Below, in pieces: positions 13,092 to 14,818 of a DNA stretch of 14,818 bases. The position numbers and the translations under genes were made by a program. The stretch spans positions 1 through 14,818 of the forward strand of contig JAIRPC010000053.1 in NCBI GenBank assembly GCA_031257215.1. The letters are read 5' to 3'. Source of the stretch: Eubacteriales Family XIII. Incertae Sedis bacterium (GTDB lineage Bacteria > Bacillota > Clostridia > Peptostreptococcales > Anaerovoracaceae). The notes below the pieces were generated by a model. It had not been told where the DNA came from, searched no databases, and worked only from the letters and a program-made list of their open reading frames with translations. Positions within the stretch are counted from its first letter, which is position 1. Every line of letters begins with the position of its first letter.

Positions 13092-13172
13092 ACAGGTCAG
13101 GCAGGAAGCGATGAGATGAGATAAGGTTACTGCCCGCCCTTCCCAAAATGCTGTTCGATAGGAGGTATGAAA

Positions 13173-14555
13173 ATGACTACGAACAAAGCGCCGCATAGGT
13201 TATATCTGCATGAGAACGAGATGCCTACCAGATGGTACAATCTCCGCGCGGGCATGAAGGAGCTGCCCGACCCCATGCTCCTGCCCGACGGTACCCCCGC
13301 GCAGGAGGAGCATCTCTATCCGGTGTTCTGCAAGGCGCTCGCGCATCAGGAGCTGGATGACGAGACGGAGTTCGTCGATATCCCTGACGAGGTGCTGGAC
13401 ATCTACAAGGTCTATCGTCCCGCGCCGCTCTGCCGCGCCTACGACCTCGAAAATTATCTCGAAACGCCCGCGAGAATCTATTACAAATTTGAGGGGAATA
13501 ATACCTCTGGCAGTCACAAGCTGAACTCTGCCGTGGCGCAGGCTTACTACGCGAAGGCCGAAGGGCTAAAAGGTATAACCACCGAAACGGGCGCGGGGCA
13601 ATGGGGTACGGCGCTGGCGGAAGCCGCAAAGTATTTCGGGCTCGACCTCATCGTCTACATGGTCAAGGTTTCGGCGGAGCAGAAGCCATTCCGCAAAATC
13701 ATGATGGAAACCTTCGACGCGAGTGTGGTCGCAAGCCCGTCCGATACGACGAACGTCGGGCGCGCGATACTGGAAGCAGACCCGAGCAACAGCGGTTCGC
13801 TCGGCACTGCGATATCGGAAGCGGTGGAAACTGCCGTCACAACCGAAGGTTATCGTTATGTCCTCGGCTCGGTGCTGAACCAGGTGCTTCTGCACCAGTC
13901 GATTATCGGTCTGGAAACGGAGATAGCGCTGGAGCGGCTGGGCGAATATCCCGACGTCATCGTTGGCTGCGCGGGCGGAGGGTCAAACCTCGGCGGGCTT
14001 ATCGCTCCCTTCATGCGCGACAAAATCGCGGGCAAGAGGGATGTCCGCATAGTGGCGTCCGAACCCGCTTCCTGTCCTAGCCTTACGCGCGGCAGGTACG
14101 CGTATGATTTTTGCGACACGGGCAAGACTACGCCGCTCGCGCGCATGTATACGCTCGGCTGCGGCTTCAAACCGTCCGCGAACCACGCGGGCGGGCTGCG
14201 GTATCACGGCATGAGTCCGATACTGTCGAAACTCTACCACGACGGATATATGGAAGCGGTGGCGGTAGAACAGTCGGTCGTGTTTGAAGCGGCGAAGCTT
14301 TTCGCGCGGCTCGAAACGATACTGCCCGCGCCCGAGTCGTCGCACGCCATAAAGGTCGCGATAGACGAAGCGGTCAGGTGCAGGGAGTCCGGAGAGGAAA
14401 AGACGATTCTGTTCGGGCTGACGGGCACGGGCTATTTCGACCTGAACGCATACGACCAGCATAACAAGGGTACGATGTCCGACTACGTTCCGACGGACGA
14501 GGACTTGGAGAGGTCACTGTCAGGGCTGCCGCCTATAGCGGGCGTGAGTCAGTGA
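13173..14555 (+). CDS. trpB2: Tryptophan synthase beta-like enzyme TrpB2
   Basis: A 460-residue PLP enzyme of the TrpB2 subfamily, longer than ordinary TrpB (about 400) and with the N-terminal extension typical of TrpB2 (TRWYNLR, DLPxP-like region, RPxPLxRA). The PLP lysine lies in NNTSGSHKLNSA (K116 from this start), the catalytic Glu in TTETGAGQWG (E138), and the phosphate-binding glycine loop in VGCAGGGSNLGG. It joins indole and L-serine to give tryptophan; TrpB2 enzymes generally lack tight TrpA contact, and no trpA is nearby, so indole salvage is a reasonable inference. The start at 13173 is chosen because AGGAGG lies 7 nt upstream; the ATG at 13167 is only 1 nt from it. Transcription is controlled by the tryptophan T-box upstream. 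The next gene is on the opposite strand, so it is monocistronic here. Confidence 0.94.
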   Translation: MTTNKAPHRLYLHENEMPTRWYNLRAGMKELPDPMLLPDGTPAQEEHLYPVFCKALAHQELDDETEFVDIPDEVLDIYKVYRPAPLCRAYDLENYLETPARIYYKFEGNNTSGSHKLNSAVAQAYYAKAEGLKGITTETGAGQWGTALAEAAKYFGLDLIVYMVKVSAEQKPFRKIMMETFDASVVASPSDTTNVGRAILEADPSNSGSLGTAISEAVETAVTTEGYRYVLGSVLNQVLLHQSIIGLETEIALERLGEYPDVIVGCAGGGSNLGGLIAPFMRDKIAGKRDVRIVASEPASCPSLTRGRYAYDFCDTGKTTPLARMYTLGCGFKPSANHAGGLRYHGMSPILSKLYHDGYMEAVAVEQSVVFEAAKLFARLETILPAPESSHAIKVAIDEAVRCRESGEEKTILFGLTGTGYFDLNAYDQHNKGTMSDYVPTDEDLERSLSGLPPIAGVSQ

Positions 14556-14569
14556 AACGAATGTCAGCC

Positions 14570-14607
14570 GGCGCCCTGCGGTGGCGAATAGCGCCCCGCA
14601 GGGCGCC
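14570..14607. terminator. Long GC-rich hairpin between converging genes, probable bidirectional terminator
   Basis: GGCGCCCTGCGG (14570-14581) and CCGCAGGGCGCC (14596-14607) form a perfect 12-bp stem, continued by GGCG/CGCC (14583-14586, 14592-14595) after one bulged T, with loop AATAG. It lies between the stop of trpB2 (14555) and that of the aldo/keto reductase (14633). Neither side has a clear U tract, so efficiency is uncertain. Confidence 0.5.
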
Positions 14608-14632
14608 AGCGGCCCGCCCCGACACATGGTTT

Positions 14633-14818
14633 CTACGACATCACCCTGGCGGCTATTTTTATTATTGGGCGCATCCAGAAGGGCTCCATGCGCTTGGCTA
14701 CGTTTTTCAGTTCGCTTGGGATGTCTATGCTCTGCGGGCATTTCTGTACGCATTGCCCGCAGGATACGCAGTTGCGCGCGCTGAAATTGTCGTCGCTTTT
14801 CAGGGACGCTATGCTCGT
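14633..14818 (-). CDS. Aldo/keto reductase with C-terminal 4Fe-4S motif, C-terminal end only
   Basis: The last 61 codons of a gene entering from beyond the right edge, translated by hand: it begins TSIASLKSDDNFSARN and then CVSCGQCVQKCPQSIDIP, ending FWMRPIIKIAARVMS. The CxxCxxCxxxCP ferredoxin-type motif followed by a SIDIPxxL block is the known C-terminal extension of a class of aldo/keto reductases in anaerobes, where it holds an iron-sulfur cluster. The TIM-barrel domain is outside the window, so this call rests on the tail alone; another oxidoreductase with a ferredoxin-like tail is possible. It converges on trpB2. Confidence 0.7.
   Translation of the reverse strand, partial: TSIASLKSDDNFSARNCVSCGQCVQKCPQSIDIPSELKNVAKRMEPFWMRPIIKIAARVMS

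Noticed and set aside
12925..13146. Small open frames on both strands between the LRR gene and trpB2.
   Set aside because: They lie inside the T-box leader, whose RNA motifs explain the sequence.

Overview
The window looks like chromosomal DNA of an anaerobic, fairly GC-rich Bacillota (Clostridia-like) bacterium. The reasons are a T-box leader of tryptophan type in front of a trpB2 gene, strong AGGAGG-type ribosome binding sites, a secondary alcohol dehydrogenase of the Clostridium beijerinckii/Thermoanaerobacter type, and an internalin J-like secreted leucine-rich repeat protein. This is inference from gene families; no rRNA or tRNA is present to fix the taxonomy. No CRISPR array, insertion sequence, phage gene or origin was seen.

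Left part (1-7987), all on the minus strand. In transcription order it holds: a strong promoter with a palindromic operator (7937-7987); an AMP-binding acyl-CoA ligase; a 15-codon mini-ORF that is a decayed copy of the malQ start; malQ (4-alpha-glucanotransferase); an AT-richer two-gene insert (a GNAT-like acetyltransferase and a 72-residue unknown protein); an ABC-2 type exporter (ATPase and permease, overlapping ATGA); a PLP-dependent aminotransferase; and, after its own -10 box and a perfect 8+8 palindrome, the first 136 codons of an atypical short-chain dehydrogenase cut by the window edge. Tight spacing suggests several are co-transcribed, but internal promoters are likely, so it need not be one operon.

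Centre (7988-11161). An ABC-F ATPase on the plus strand starts from a very short leader with no Shine-Dalgarno sequence. It converges on a zinc-dependent, NADP-type secondary alcohol dehydrogenase on the minus strand. A 12-bp-stem hairpin between them is best read as the terminator of the dehydrogenase gene.

Right part (11162-14818). A secreted 11-repeat LRR protein has ten cysteines exactly 21 residues apart; the gene is AT-richer than its neighbours, and hairpins lie in its 5' leader. Next is a 531-bp gene-free stretch holding a promoter, a complete T-box riboswitch with UGG specifier and a rho-independent terminator, which controls trpB2 (tryptophan synthase beta-like). trpB2 is followed by a long GC-rich hairpin and the C-terminal end of a converging aldo/keto reductase with a 4Fe-4S motif.

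The most unusual structures are the duplicated malQ 5' end with two mutually exclusive RNA stems, the promoter/operator at 7937-7987, the GNAT plus small-protein insert, and the cysteine-ladder LRR protein. None of them amounts on its own to a clearly new multi-gene system.
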